Shown here in pieces: positions 42,879 to 52,210 of a stretch of 64,000 bases of DNA; the stretch's first letter is position 1, and each line of letters begins with the position of its first letter. A program made the translations under genes and the position numbers. This stretch comes from Alloyangia pacifica (GTDB taxonomy: Bacteria; Pseudomonadota; Alphaproteobacteria; Rhodobacterales; Rhodobacteraceae), in NCBI RefSeq assembly GCF_020524285.1, contig NZ_JAIVKX010000013.1, forward strand, positions 95,569-159,568, in the 5' to 3' direction. The notes beneath the pieces are model-generated. The model saw only the letters and a program-made list of their open reading frames with translations, was not told the DNA's origin and did no database searches.

Positions 42879-44719
42879 CAGAAGCTCGCCCGAACGCCGA
42901 AATAGGCGGCGCGGTCCGAGGTGCCGTAGCCGGTCACCACCTGGTAGTCCTCGTCGAAGAGGTTCTCGACCCGCAGGTAGAGCTCGGCCTGGTCGGACAG
43001 GGCGTAGCGCAGGTTCATGTTGGCGACGGTGTAGTCGTCGAGAGACTCGGAGACATCCTCGAGCCCGGCGACGTGCTGCACGGTCAGGCCGGCACGGAAG
43101 GCATCGGTCACCTCGGCGTCGAGCGACAGCGACAGGTCGCGCAGCGGCACGCGCGACAGGCGGTCGCCGGTCTGGGCATCCTCGCTGTCGGTCCAGGTGT
43201 AGGCTCCGGCCAGTGCCAGCCGGTCGGTCAGATCCACGCCACCGGTCAGCTCCACGCCCTGGGTCCAGCTGGTGCCCTCGATCTGGTCGTAGGTGTAGGT
43301 CGCGTAGCTGTAGTCGATCAGGTCGGTGATCTCGGTGCGGAACAGCGTGGCGCCCACGTAGCCGGTGCCGAAGCGCTGCTCGACGCCCAGCTCGTAGCTG
43401 ACCGAGGTCTCCGGCGTCAGATCGCTGTTGCCCGACCAGACGTCGTAGCGCTCGTAGAGCGAGGGCGCACGGAAGCCGGTGCCGACGCTGGCGCGCAGGG
43501 TGAGGTCCGGGGTCGGCAGGTAGGCCAGCGAGATGCGGCCGGTGGTCTTGCCGCCGTAGTCCGAATGGTCGTCGTGGCGCAGCACGGTCACCAGCTCGAC
43601 GGCTTCGGACAGGTGCCAGTCCGCCTGTGCCCAGATCCCCAGCGTGTCCTGGTCGCCATCGGTGCCGCCGCTCTCGTAGCGCTCGCGCGTGGCGTCGGCG
43701 CCGAAGGTCAGCGTTGCCGCGGAAAGCTCCGCCTGGCCCTGGTAGCCGAGCGACCAGCGCCGGCCTTCGTAGGGGTACTCGAACGGACCCCAGGCGTTCG
43801 AGCCCGAGAGCTCGCGGTCGATCTGGTAGTATTGCGCCGAAATCTCGTGGCTGACCGCGCCGGTCTCGAGCCGGGCGAAGCCGCGGACCCCGTATTGCTC
43901 GCTGTCCGACAGCTCGTCATGGGTGTCGCCGTCGATGGGGCCGGCTTCGTCGTAGTCGCTGTCCGACGTCTGCCAGAAGGCCGCGCCGCCGACGGTGATC
44001 GTCTCGGTCAGTGCGTAATCGCCCGAGAAGCTGAGCCGGGTGGCCTCGTGACCGTCTTCCTCGCGGTTGCCGTCATCCTCGTCCGCTGCCGAGAAGCCGT
44101 CGGTATCGATGTAGCTGAGGGTCGAGGCGAAGCTGCCGCGCGCGCCGAGATAGCTGAGGTTGTAGCTCAGCTTGCGGGTGTTGTAGCTGCCGTATTCGGC
44201 GGCCACGTTCTGGCTCAGCCCCTCTTCGGTGGCGCGGTTGGTGGTGATGTTGATCACCCCGCCGATCGCCTCGGAGCCGTAGAGCGCCGATTGCGAGCCC
44301 TTCAGCACCTCGATGCGGCTGATGTCGGCGGTGGTCAGCGTGCCGAAGTCATACTGGATCTGCGGGCCGGAAGTGTCGGTGACGTCGATGCCGTCGATGT
44401 AGACGCCGACGTATTTGCTGGGCAGGCCGCGCACGCGCAGGTTGGCGGTGCTGCCGATGCCGCCGTTGGCGGTGACGCTGACGCCGGGCAGGCGCGTGAG
44501 GTAGTCGGCGAGCAGCGTCTCGCCGCTCTGCTCGAGGTCGTCCTTGGTCACCACTTCCACCGTCACGCCACTGCGCGAAAGCTCGGTGCTCTCGCCGCGG
44601 TTGGCGCTGAGGGTGAGCGTGCCCAGGTCGTAGCCGTCCTGCGCGAAGGCGCTGCCGCAGAGGCTGGCTGCCGTAAGGGCAGTCGCGGCCCGCAGGCCGA
44701 ATAGGTCAGGTCGCTTCAT
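42878..44719 (-). CDS. btuB: TonB-dependent vitamin B12 receptor
   Basis: Outer-membrane receptor of 613 residues. Signal peptide MKRPDLFGLRAATALTAASL with cleavage near AFA-Q; plug domain with VTKDDLEQSGETLLADYLTR, LRVRGLPSKYVGVYIDGI and EVLKGSQSALYGSEAIGGV; then a 22-strand barrel that ends in Phe (YFGVRASF). Size and plug features match BtuB. It is the first gene behind a cobalamin riboswitch. GGAGAAGGGACG precedes the start. Confidence 0.94.
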   Translation of the reverse strand: MKRPDLFGLRAATALTAASLCGSAFAQDGYDLGTLTLSANRGESTELSRSGVTVEVVTKDDLEQSGETLLADYLTRLPGVSVTANGGIGSTANLRVRGLPSKYVGVYIDGIDVTDTSGPQIQYDFGTLTTADISRIEVLKGSQSALYGSEAIGGVINITTNRATEEGLSQNVAAEYGSYNTRKLSYNLSYLGARGSFASTLSYIDTDGFSAADEDDGNREEDGHEATRLSFSGDYALTETITVGGAAFWQTSDSDYDEAGPIDGDTHDELSDSEQYGVRGFARLETGAVSHEISAQYYQIDRELSGSNAWGPFEYPYEGRRWSLGYQGQAELSAATLTFGADATRERYESGGTDGDQDTLGIWAQADWHLSEAVELVTVLRHDDHSDYGGKTTGRISLAYLPTPDLTLRASVGTGFRAPSLYERYDVWSGNSDLTPETSVSYELGVEQRFGTGYVGATLFRTEITDLIDYSYATYTYDQIEGTSWTQGVELTGGVDLTDRLALAGAYTWTDSEDAQTGDRLSRVPLRDLSLSLDAEVTDAFRAGLTVQHVAGLEDVSESLDDYTVANMNLRYALSDQAELYLRVENLFDEDYQVVTGYGTSDRAAYFGVRASF

Positions 44720-44829
44720 CGTCCCTTCTCCGTTCTTGTATGTCGCCGGAAGGGAGTCCTCTTCCGCAGACGGTTAGCGTGATGCCACCTCTACGGAAGG
44801 TCCGTCGCCCGCGGCGCTCCCCGCGCCGG

Positions 44830-45000
44830 GACTGGGTGATCGGCTTCGGCAGGTCTCCTGACTCGCGGGTCATCGCTTGGCCGGGTCTTCCCGCCCGCGA
44901 GGGCAGTGACTTGGGTCCGGCGTCGCTCTCCGCCTACAGTTGCGGGGGCAGTCGCGGAGTTGGGCCGGGGCCCGCACCGCATTCCCTATTCACCGGGCGG
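44830..45000 (-). ncRNA. Cobalamin (B12) riboswitch in the btuB leader
   Basis: Read on the minus strand, the 5' end has GGTGAATAGGGAATGCGGTG, then CTGCCCCCGCAACTGTA and GTCACTGCCC, then the perfect B12 box AGTCAGGAGACCTGCC (44863-44848) followed by GATCACCC, which closes the outer helix. This is the conserved order of the cobalamin riboswitch class. About 110 nt separate it from the btuB start; they include GGCGCGGGGAGCGCC and ACGGACCTTCCGT hairpins that may form the expression platform. Binding of adenosylcobalamin should lower btuBFCD expression. Confidence 0.95.
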
Positions 45001-45101
45001 CAGGCCGCCCGGAACCGAAGCAGGGACGGCATAGCGGCAAGCCGCGCGCCGCGCAACAATCAGAAACGGTCAGGCCGGGCAGGAAGGTGATGCGGGGATG
45101 G

Positions 45102-46022
45102 TCAGGGCCCGGCTCGGCGGGCGCTGCGCAGATGGGGCGCGAAGCCTTCGGCGGCGACCTCACCATGGATCCACTCCGAGAACTCGCGGATCATCGGATC
45201 CTGGGCGCGGGTCTCGGGATAGGCGATCGAGTAGATGACGAAGGGCATGACCACCGTGTCGAAGAGGCGGACCAGCCGGCCCTCGCGCAGCGTGCCCTGC
45301 ACCACGGCGTCATAGGCCAGTGCCACCCCCTGTCCGCGTTCGGCCGCGGTGGTGGCCAGTTCGCAGTTGGGAAAGGTCGGCCCGCGCGGGAAGGTGGGCG
45401 GCGTCACGCCCGCGGCCTCGAACCAGCTGGCCCAGGCGTCCATCGTCTCGTCGTGCATGAGCGTCAGGCCGGCAAGGTCTTCGGGCTCGCAGACATTCGC
45501 GCGGTCGCGCAGCTCCGGGCTGATCACCGGGTAGCGCCCGGAACTCATCAGCGGGTCGGTGACCACGCCCGGGACCGGCGCGTCGGCCCATTGGATCACC
45601 ACGTCGGCGTCATTCGCGGCAAAGTCCAGCGAGGGCGCGCCGTCGGACACCCGCAGCCGCACCCGCTCGCCGAAACTCAGCCGGTCGAGCCGAGGCACCA
45701 GCCAGCGTGCCGCGAAGCCCGGCGTCGAGAGCACCCGGAAACTCCGGTGACCTGCCTCGCGCACGGCGCGGGTGGCCTCGTCGAACGTGTCGAGCAGTTG
45801 CGTCATCCGGCCGGCGTAGCCGCGGCCGGTGAGCGTAAGCGCAAGCCGGTTGCCGCGGCGCTCGAACAGGGCAGTATCGAAATATTCCTCGAGCGCGCGG
45901 ATCTGGTGACTGAGCGCGGAGGGGCTGAGGCAGAGCTCCTCGGCAGCGTCCTTGACGTTCAGATGCCGTGCCACCGCCTCGAAGGCGCGAACGGCCGCAA
46001 AGGGGGGAAGTTTTCGTGCCAT
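45102..46022 (-). CDS. LysR-family transcriptional regulator (GcvA-like)
   Basis: A 306-residue regulator. N-terminal winged helix-turn-helix (AFEAVARHLNVKDAAEELCL then SPSALSHQIRALEEYF), linker helix and a C-terminal effector-binding domain from about residue 90. The start MARKLPPFAAVRAFEA at 46022 is typical for the GcvA/AmpR-like group. It is divergent from a secreted cupin gene across 245 bp and may control it. Confidence 0.9.
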   Translation of the reverse strand: MARKLPPFAAVRAFEAVARHLNVKDAAEELCLSPSALSHQIRALEEYFDTALFERRGNRLALTLTGRGYAGRMTQLLDTFDEATRAVREAGHRSFRVLSTPGFAARWLVPRLDRLSFGERVRLRVSDGAPSLDFAANDADVVIQWADAPVPGVVTDPLMSSGRYPVISPELRDRANVCEPEDLAGLTLMHDETMDAWASWFEAAGVTPPTFPRGPTFPNCELATTAAERGQGVALAYDAVVQGTLREGRLVRLFDTVVMPFVIYSIAYPETRAQDPMIREFSEWIHGEVAAEGFAPHLRSARRAGP

Positions 46023-46267
46023 TCGGCCAGGCTCCCGGTCTTCGCCGCGCCATGTGGCATTGCGGCGAAGGCGCACTCTAGCACATCGGCAGCGCGGGCC
46101 AAAATCACGGCGCGTCAGGTTCAAGGCGGGTCAGGCGATATCCGGCGACGATGCGACCGGGCTGAATTTGCTTCAGCCAAGCGTGAAAAAGGGCCATTCG
46201 GCCGCGCGGCCCCGGCCTGCTACCGTGGTTCCATTCAATGAAGGACTTGGAAGCAGGGAGAATTTTC

Positions 46268-46717
46268 ATGCGCACATCTTTCCGCAATATGACCGCGGCC
46301 AATAGGGCGCTCGTCACCTGCGCGTTCGCCGCGATGTCGTGGCTGAGCGCTGCACCGGCTGGCGCGCAGACGTCCGGCCCGTCCGAACATGCCGGGCTCT
46401 CCGTCGAGATGCTGGCCGAGCTGCCGGCCGCGACGATGGAGGCGACAATCGGCCTGCCGGGATACGTGATGCGCATGCGCGCGATCGAGATCGCGCCTGG
46501 CGGGCAGATCGCCGAGCACGGGCACGCCGATCGGCCCGGCATCGTGACGGTGATCGAGGGCGCCTGGGTCGAAGGCCAGCCCGATGGCGAACAGACCTTC
46601 GAGGCCGCCGCCCTCGGCACGTTTCCCGAGAAAGAGGACACGGTGCACTGGGTCTACAACCGCAGCGATGCGCCCGCGATGGCGCTCGTCTGTGATATCG
46701 CCAAGGCAGAGGAATAA
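46268..46717 (+). CDS. Secreted cupin-domain protein
   Basis: A 149-residue exported protein. The signal peptide extends to about residue 34 (LVTCAFAAMSWLSAAPAGAQ). The single cupin domain has the metal-binding pattern GQIAEHGHADRPG with His residues, and later DTVHWVYN. The start at 46268 is preferred (GGGAG upstream); an in-frame ATG at 46238 would bury the signal peptide. It is divergent from a LysR gene. Small periplasmic cupins of this kind have no settled function. Confidence 0.82.
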   Translation: MRTSFRNMTAANRALVTCAFAAMSWLSAAPAGAQTSGPSEHAGLSVEMLAELPAATMEATIGLPGYVMRMRAIEIAPGGQIAEHGHADRPGIVTVIEGAWVEGQPDGEQTFEAAALGTFPEKEDTVHWVYNRSDAPAMALVCDIAKAEE

Positions 46718-46824
46718 ACGCGGAGTGCGAGGGCGCGGAACCTCCTCAGACCCCGCCCCGCGGGGTGTGCGCCAAGCCTCTTGCCCTTCTCCCGGGCGGC
46801 GCACACCTTCAAATCGCCACGTTT

Positions 46825-46854
46825 GGCAAATCGTGACATCCGGCAAATCGTGAC
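46825..46854. repeat. Tandem 13-bp direct repeat GGCAAATCGTGAC
   Basis: Two exact copies of GGCAAATCGTGAC start at 46825 and 46842, a spacing of 17 bp. They lie in the 189-bp gap between the convergent cupin gene and the ROK gene. A partial third unit (TTCAAATCGCCACG) precedes them. No function is apparent. Confidence 0.6.
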
Positions 46855-46906
46855 TTCTGGCTAGGGGTCGCCGCCTGGCCGGGCCGGCGTTGGTGCGCGC
46901 CCGGGT

Positions 46907-48091
46907 CTACTGGAAGAAATACTGCGCGTAGATCGGCGCAGAGCCCGCGCCGAGCGCGCGGGCATTGGCGCCGACGCGGGCTTCTTCGGGACGGGGCGGT
47001 AGCATGCCGCGCGTGTCGAGTCTCTCCAGCGCCTGCCGGGTCCGTGCCACCACGCGGCTTCGCACCTCTGCCGGCATGGCGCCGTCGATCAGCGCCACCT
47101 CGAAGTCCAGCACCGAGCCGATCGAACGGATCGCATGGGCCAGGGCCTCGCCGGTGCGCGCGACCCAGGGGTCGATCTGCCGCTCGAAGGCGCGCCAGTC
47201 CTGCGGCTGGGTCCAAAGCGCGGTGGTGTCCAGCCCGTCCGCCGCGATGGCCGCTTCCAGCGGGTGCAGCGAGGCGGCGTCGATCAGCGGCAGCTCGCCG
47301 CCGCCGGGGGCGGGCACCCGCAACGAGCCGAAGGCCCCGGCGTTGTTCTGTGCGCCGACGGTGACGCTGGAGTTCAGAACCACGCCACCGCCGATGAAGG
47401 AGCCGATGAAGAAATACGCGTAGTCGGCGAACTCGCGGCCGCGGCCAAAGACATGCTCGGCGCGGCAGGCGGCGGTGCCGTCGTTCTCGGTGAAGAGCGG
47501 CAGCTCGCTGATCTTCGCCACTTCCTCCTGAACGTCGATCTGTGCCCAGATGCTGAAATCGATGGGCGCACCCAGCACCTCGGTCCAGCTCCAGATCTCC
47601 GAGGGCGCGGCGATGCCGATGCCGCAGAGCCGCTCGCGCTGGTAGGGCGAGAGCCGGCGCGAGAGGTCTTCCATGCCGCCCTCGAGGTAGCTGAAAATCT
47701 CGGCGGGCATCGGGTAGGGGTAGGTGGTCTGCGACGAGCCCAGCACCTCTCCCATCAGGTTCATCACCACGAGGTCTGCCGAGCGCCGGCCGATCTTCAG
47801 CCCGAAGGAGAGCGCGGCGTCGGGGTTCAGCGCCATCGGCACCGAGGGTTTGCCCACCCGCCCGCGGGTCGGTTCGCGACGCAGCAGGAACTCCTCGGCC
47901 TCGAGCTTGCGCAGGATGTTCGACACGGTCTGCGCCGAAAGCCCGGTGTGCTTGGCGATGTCGCTGCCGGGCAGGGCGCCGTGGCGCTGTATCATCGACA
48001 GGATGAGCCGCTCGTTGTGCGCCCGCACGCCAAGCTGGTTGGCGCCGTCGCTGAGCTTCCTGATCTCCTGCCCGATTTCCCGTATGTCCAT
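46907..48091 (-). CDS. ROK-family transcriptional regulator of the fructose operon
   Basis: A 394-residue regulator with N-terminal winged helix-turn-helix (GSDIAKHTGLSAQTVSNILR, about residues 42-62) and a ROK domain (ENDGTAACRAEHVFGRG, SFIGGGVVLN). The zinc motif CxCGxxGCxE usual for ROK proteins is absent; the corresponding region reads GAFGSLRVPAPGGGELPL. The gene is divergent from frcBCA, the same placement as FrcR in rhizobia. It probably represses the transporter genes through the inverted repeat at 48150. Confidence 0.85.
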   Translation of the reverse strand: MDIREIGQEIRKLSDGANQLGVRAHNERLILSMIQRHGALPGSDIAKHTGLSAQTVSNILRKLEAEEFLLRREPTRGRVGKPSVPMALNPDAALSFGLKIGRRSADLVVMNLMGEVLGSSQTTYPYPMPAEIFSYLEGGMEDLSRRLSPYQRERLCGIGIAAPSEIWSWTEVLGAPIDFSIWAQIDVQEEVAKISELPLFTENDGTAACRAEHVFGRGREFADYAYFFIGSFIGGGVVLNSSVTVGAQNNAGAFGSLRVPAPGGGELPLIDAASLHPLEAAIAADGLDTTALWTQPQDWRAFERQIDPWVARTGEALAHAIRSIGSVLDFEVALIDGAMPAEVRSRVVARTRQALERLDTRGMLPPRPEEARVGANARALGAGSAPIYAQYFFQ

Positions 48092-48149
48092 CGCGTTTCC
48101 CCCGGCTGTGTCCCCGGTCCTGACGAGGAACAGACTACCTGCTCCAGTT

Positions 48150-48170
48150 AATAAATCAATTTTATTTATT
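48150..48170. promoter_or_regulatory. Candidate ROK operator upstream of frcB
   Basis: A perfect inverted repeat AATAAAT-N7-ATTTATT lies 59 bp from the ROK start and about 115 bp before frcB, in an AT-rich island. It resembles the TTATTT-type sites bound by NagC/Mlc-class ROK proteins. It ends two bases before the TTGACG box of the predicted frcB promoter, a good place for repression. Confidence 0.6.
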
Positions 48171-48172
48171 TA

Positions 48173-48201
48173 TTGACGCATCGTCAGATTCGCCCGTATC
48201 A
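48173..48201 (+). promoter_or_regulatory. Candidate frcB promoter
   Basis: TTGACG (48173-48178) is followed after 17 bp by GTATCA (48196-48201). The -35 box is strong and directly adjoins the inverted repeat. The leader to the frcB ATG would be about 75 nt. Confidence 0.45.
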
Positions 48202-48284
48202 CAGTGGGCAATCCGTTGGAGGACGGAGGTTTCAGGGAGCGGCCCGCGCGCCGCCCCGGAATTCGATAGGGAGGAGGAGACCCC

Positions 48285-49301
48285 ATGAAGAAGCTGATTT
48301 CCGTCAGCGCATTTGCGCTGCTCGCATCGACGGCCGGAGCCTACGCACAGGACGGCGGCAGTGCCTGCCTGATCACCAAGACGGACACCAACCCGTTCTT
48401 CGTGAAGATGCGCGAGGGCGCATCGGCCAAGGCCGAGGAGCTGGGCATGACCCTGAACTCCTACGCCGGCAAGGTGGACGGCGACAACGAGAGCCAGGTC
48501 AATGCGGTGGAGACCTGCATCGCCAACGGCGTGGACGGCATCCTGATCACCGCCTCCAGCACCTCGGCCATCGTGCCCTCGATCCAGCAGGCGCGCGACG
48601 CGGGGATCCTGGTGATTGCACTCGACACGCCGCTCGACCCGATCGACGCCGCCGACATGACCTTTGCCACTGACAACTTCCTGGCGGGTGAGCTGATCGG
48701 CCAATGGGCCGCGGCCAAGCTTGGCGATGCCGCGGCGGATGCGCGGGTGGCCTTCCTCGACCTGGACGTCAGCCAGCCTACCGTCGGCGTGCTGCGCGAT
48801 CAGGGCTTCATGCAGGGCTTCGGCATCGACCTCGCCGACCCCAACAAGTGGGGCGACGAGGACGATAGCCGCATCGTCGGCCACGACGTGACCCAGGGCA
48901 ACGAGGAGGGTGGGCGCAAGGCGATGGAAAACCTGCTCGCCACCGACCCGATGATCAACGTCGTCTACACGATCAACGAGCCCGCCGCCGCAGGCGCCTA
49001 TGAGGCGCTGAAGGCCATCGGGCGCGAGAACGACGTGCTCATCGTCTCGGTCGATGGGGGCTGCCCCGGCGTGCAGAACATCGCCGACGGGGTGATCGGC
49101 GCGACCTCGCAGCAATACCCGCTGCTGATGGCGTCCAAGGGCATGGAGGCGATCGCGGCCTACGCCAAGGACGGCAGCAAGCCCGAGGCGACCGAGGGCA
49201 AGAACTTCTTCGACACCGGTGTGGCCCTAGTGACCGATCAGCCGGTCGAAGGCATCGACTCGATTTCTGTGGCAGAGGGCACGGACCTCTGCTGGGGCTG
49301 A
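48285..49301 (+). CDS. frcB: Fructose-type sugar ABC transporter substrate-binding protein
   Basis: Periplasmic binding protein of 338 residues (Peripla_BP_4). Signal peptide [20 protein letters not shown], cleavage near AYA-Q, then [20 protein letters not shown], which closely resembles rhizobial Frc[21 protein letters not shown] and [15 protein letters not shown] are also typical. The start has GGGAGGAGGAGA upstream. First gene of frcBCA. The substrate is most likely fructose, with ribose or mannose possible as in rhizobial Frc. Confidence 0.85.
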   Translation: MKKLISVSAFALLASTAGAYAQDGGSACLITKTDTNPFFVKMREGASAKAEELGMTLNSYAGKVDGDNESQVNAVETCIANGVDGILITASSTSAIVPSIQQARDAGILVIALDTPLDPIDAADMTFATDNFLAGELIGQWAAAKLGDAAADARVAFLDLDVSQPTVGVLRDQGFMQGFGIDLADPNKWGDEDDSRIVGHDVTQGNEEGGRKAMENLLATDPMINVVYTINEPAAAGAYEALKAIGRENDVLIVSVDGGCPGVQNIADGVIGATSQQYPLLMASKGMEAIAAYAKDGSKPEATEGKNFFDTGVALVTDQPVEGIDSISVAEGTDLCWG

Positions 49302-49313
49302 GCCCCGCATTCC

Positions 49314-49342
49314 GGGCCCGCGCCGCGCAGCGGGGCGGGCCC
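49314..49342 (+). terminator. GC-rich stem-loop between frcB and frcC
   Basis: A perfect 8-bp inverted repeat, GGGCCCGC and GCGGGCCC, with a 13-nt loop starts 13 bp behind the frcB stop in a 117-bp gap. No T run follows. This is the fourth such element behind a binding-protein gene in this window. Confidence 0.5.
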
Positions 49343-49418
49343 ATCTAGCACAACCGCAACCTGCGCGGGTCATGGCCGGTGAGGGGCCGCGCCCGCGCAC
49401 GCGAGAGGAGGGCGCGAC

Positions 49419-50485
49419 ATGGCCGAAGCGGACAGGTACGAAGACGTTGTCCGAACCCGGAGCGATGAGAAATTCGCCGAGTTCGAGGACAGCGGTAAGG
49501 GGCTCTGGGGCCGCTTCCACGAGCTCTTGCACACCACTCCGGCGATCGTGCCGCTGATCGTGCTGCTCTCGGCCTGCGTGGTCTTCGGGCTGATCCTCGG
49601 TTCGAAATTCTTCTCGCCCTTCGCGCTCACGCTGATCCTGCAGCAGGTGCAGATCGTCGGCGTGCTGGCGGCGGCGCAGGCGCTGATCATCCTGACCGCG
49701 GGCATCGACCTGTCGGTGGGGGCGGTGGCGGTGCTCTGCTCGGTGATCATGGGGCAGGTGACCTTCCGCTACGGCGTACCCGCGGTGCTCGCGGTGCCGA
49801 TCGGCCTGGCCTGCGGCATCGCCATCGGCGCGATCAATGGCTGGCTGGTCAGCAAGGTGAAGCTGCCGCCCTTCATTGTCACGCTCGGGATGTGGCAGAT
49901 CGTGCTGGCGGTGAACTACCTCTATTCCGCCAACGAGACGATCCGCGCCCAGGACATCGAGGCGCAGGCGCCGTTCCTGCAGTTCCTCGGCACCAAGTTC
50001 AACGTCGGCGGCGCGGTCTTCACGCTCGGCGTGGTGCTCATGCTGGTGCTGGTGCTCGTGCTGGCCTACGTGCTGCGCTCGACCGCCTGGGGCCGCCATG
50101 TCTACGCCGTCGGCGACGATCCCGAGGCGGCGCAGCTCGCCGGTGTCGACCGCCACAGGACCATCATGTCGGTCTACATGCTAGTCGGTTTCATCTGCGG
50201 CCTTGCGGGCTGGGTGATGATCGGCCGCTTCGGCTCGGTCTCGCCGTCGGCGACCACCGGCGTCATCGGCAATATCCAGGCGATCACCGCCGTGGTGATC
50301 GGGGGCATCTCGCTCTTCGGCGGGCGGGGGTCGATCCTCGGGGCCTTCTTCGGGGCGCTGATCGTCGGGGTTTTCGAGCTGGGCCTGCGCATGGCCGGGG
50401 CCGACCCGCAATGGACCTATCTCCTCATCGGCGTGCTGATCATCGCCGCCGTGACCGTGGACCAATGGATCAGAAAGGTGACGGC

Positions 50486-50489
<4 letters not shown>
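49419..50489 (+). CDS. frcC: Fructose-type sugar ABC transporter permease
   Basis: A 356-residue permease of the RbsC/FrcC class. The N-terminus is hydrophilic to about residue 40, followed by about ten helices. LIILTAGIDLSVGAVAVLCS and VVIGGISLFGGRGSILGAFF are conserved landmarks. GAGAGGAGGGCGAC precedes the start. Its stop overlaps the frcA start by 4 bp. Confidence 0.88.
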
Positions 50490-51280
<791 letters not shown>

Positions 51281-51301
51281 GGCTGGTCCGAGATCTGCGC
51301 G

Positions 51302-51328
51302 CCCGCGCTGCGATTTTTGCGGCGCGGG
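51302..51328 (+). terminator. Hairpin behind frcA
   Basis: Inverted repeat CCCGCGC and GCGCGGG, with further pairing inside (TGCG and TGCG flanking ATTTT), lies 21 bp behind the frcA stop. The downstream tail is T/C-rich (TTGTCTCGTCTCTCG) but has no pure T run. It is a plausible weak terminator for frcBCA. Confidence 0.4.
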
Positions 51329-51648
51329 TTGTCTCGTCTCTCGTCGCATATTCACGAATTGGAGGATCGGACTTCGACACTCTCCACCACAATGCCGGCG
51401 ATCTTTCGGAGTGAGCGATTCTCGGCGTGATTCCGGGATTCGAATCTTTTTTGCAATTTGAGGGTTCTTTGATTGCTGCGCGGTACTTCTATACCGGCGC
51501 GGCTTTTTTGTGACGCTTTTTGGTGGAGTGATACAATTTATTGATAAACCATTGGTTGCGTGCCGCATGCAATCCTGTCTTTCCGCGGGCTTGTACCTCG
51601 GCGTGCGTTGGGCGCGTCAGCACCTGAGATTACCTTGGTCCAGCCCCA

Positions 51649-51666
51649 CAAATCGCTCGCGATTTG
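51649..51666. repeat. Short hairpin CAAATCG-CTCG-CGATTTG
   Basis: A perfect 7-bp inverted repeat with a 4-nt loop. The outer bases CAAATC and GATTTGCAA match the arms of the first palindrome in the urtD-urtE gap (16944), so the two may be relatives of one intergenic palindromic element. Confidence 0.4.
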
Positions 51667-52071
51667 CAAGATTCTCATTTTTGAAATCTTCATAGATTTC
51701 TGCCGCTTGGGAGTGAGAGTGAATGCGGTTCCGGTATTGCAGCTCGGGTGCAATCTCTCAGGAGTTGCATGGTTGCGAGCGAATGTGTTCGCGAAGAGTT
51801 AAAAATGTATTGAAAGAGTGGCATGCTATGGTAACACTGCTCAGACGCGTTCTGCCTGTTTTTTGGGCTTGGGAGCTCAAAGCTCCAACGCGGTGTTTGG
51901 TACGTGCTTGTTCAGTTTTCAATTCTAAACCTGATATTTTGGATCATTGCCGCGGCCAGACATTTAACCGCCGCCTCTGAAGCATCCCAAGATTTGGCTG
52001 TATCCGGTTTTCGGGTGCGTCTCGATTTTTTCCGGTTCGCTGAATTCGGATGAAATGACTCCAGCGATATA

Positions 52072-52100
52072 GCCGCGGCCTCGCGGCCGATTTCTTTTTT
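52072..52100 (+). terminator. Terminator-like hairpin with T tract upstream of the giant gene
   Basis: Stem GCCGCG and CGCGGC with a 4-nt loop is followed by CGATTTCTTTTTT. It has the form of an intrinsic terminator on the plus strand. It lies only 110 bp before the start of the giant open frame. It may end a short leader RNA or act as an attenuator. Confidence 0.55.
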
Positions 52101-52210
52101 GCGCCCCGCTCGGCTTTCGCGCCGCAGGGGGAGTTCATTCGTGCGCCCTGGCGCAACGCTCATTTTTCGAGCCTGGGAGAGTGCTCGTATTTTTTGGGGG
52201 AGGTTCTGAC

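Larger units (their letters stand above)
51281..52210. other. Long AT-richer non-coding leader region before the giant gene
   Basis: These 930 bp are visibly less GC-rich than the rest of the window, with many T runs. Small open frames (60-85 codons) in all directions have no recognised family, poor ribosome binding sites and mixed composition. Hairpins lie at 51302-51328, 51649-51666, about 51868-51889 (GGAGC-TCAAA-GCTCC) and 52072-52100. The stretch probably holds the promoter and a long 5' leader of the gene that starts at 52211. Confidence 0.5.

Noticed and set aside
51510..51980. Small open frames of 60-85 codons in the stretch before the giant gene
   Set aside because: They overlap in several frames, lack ribosome binding sites and show no recognisable domain; hairpins and base composition point to non-coding DNA.
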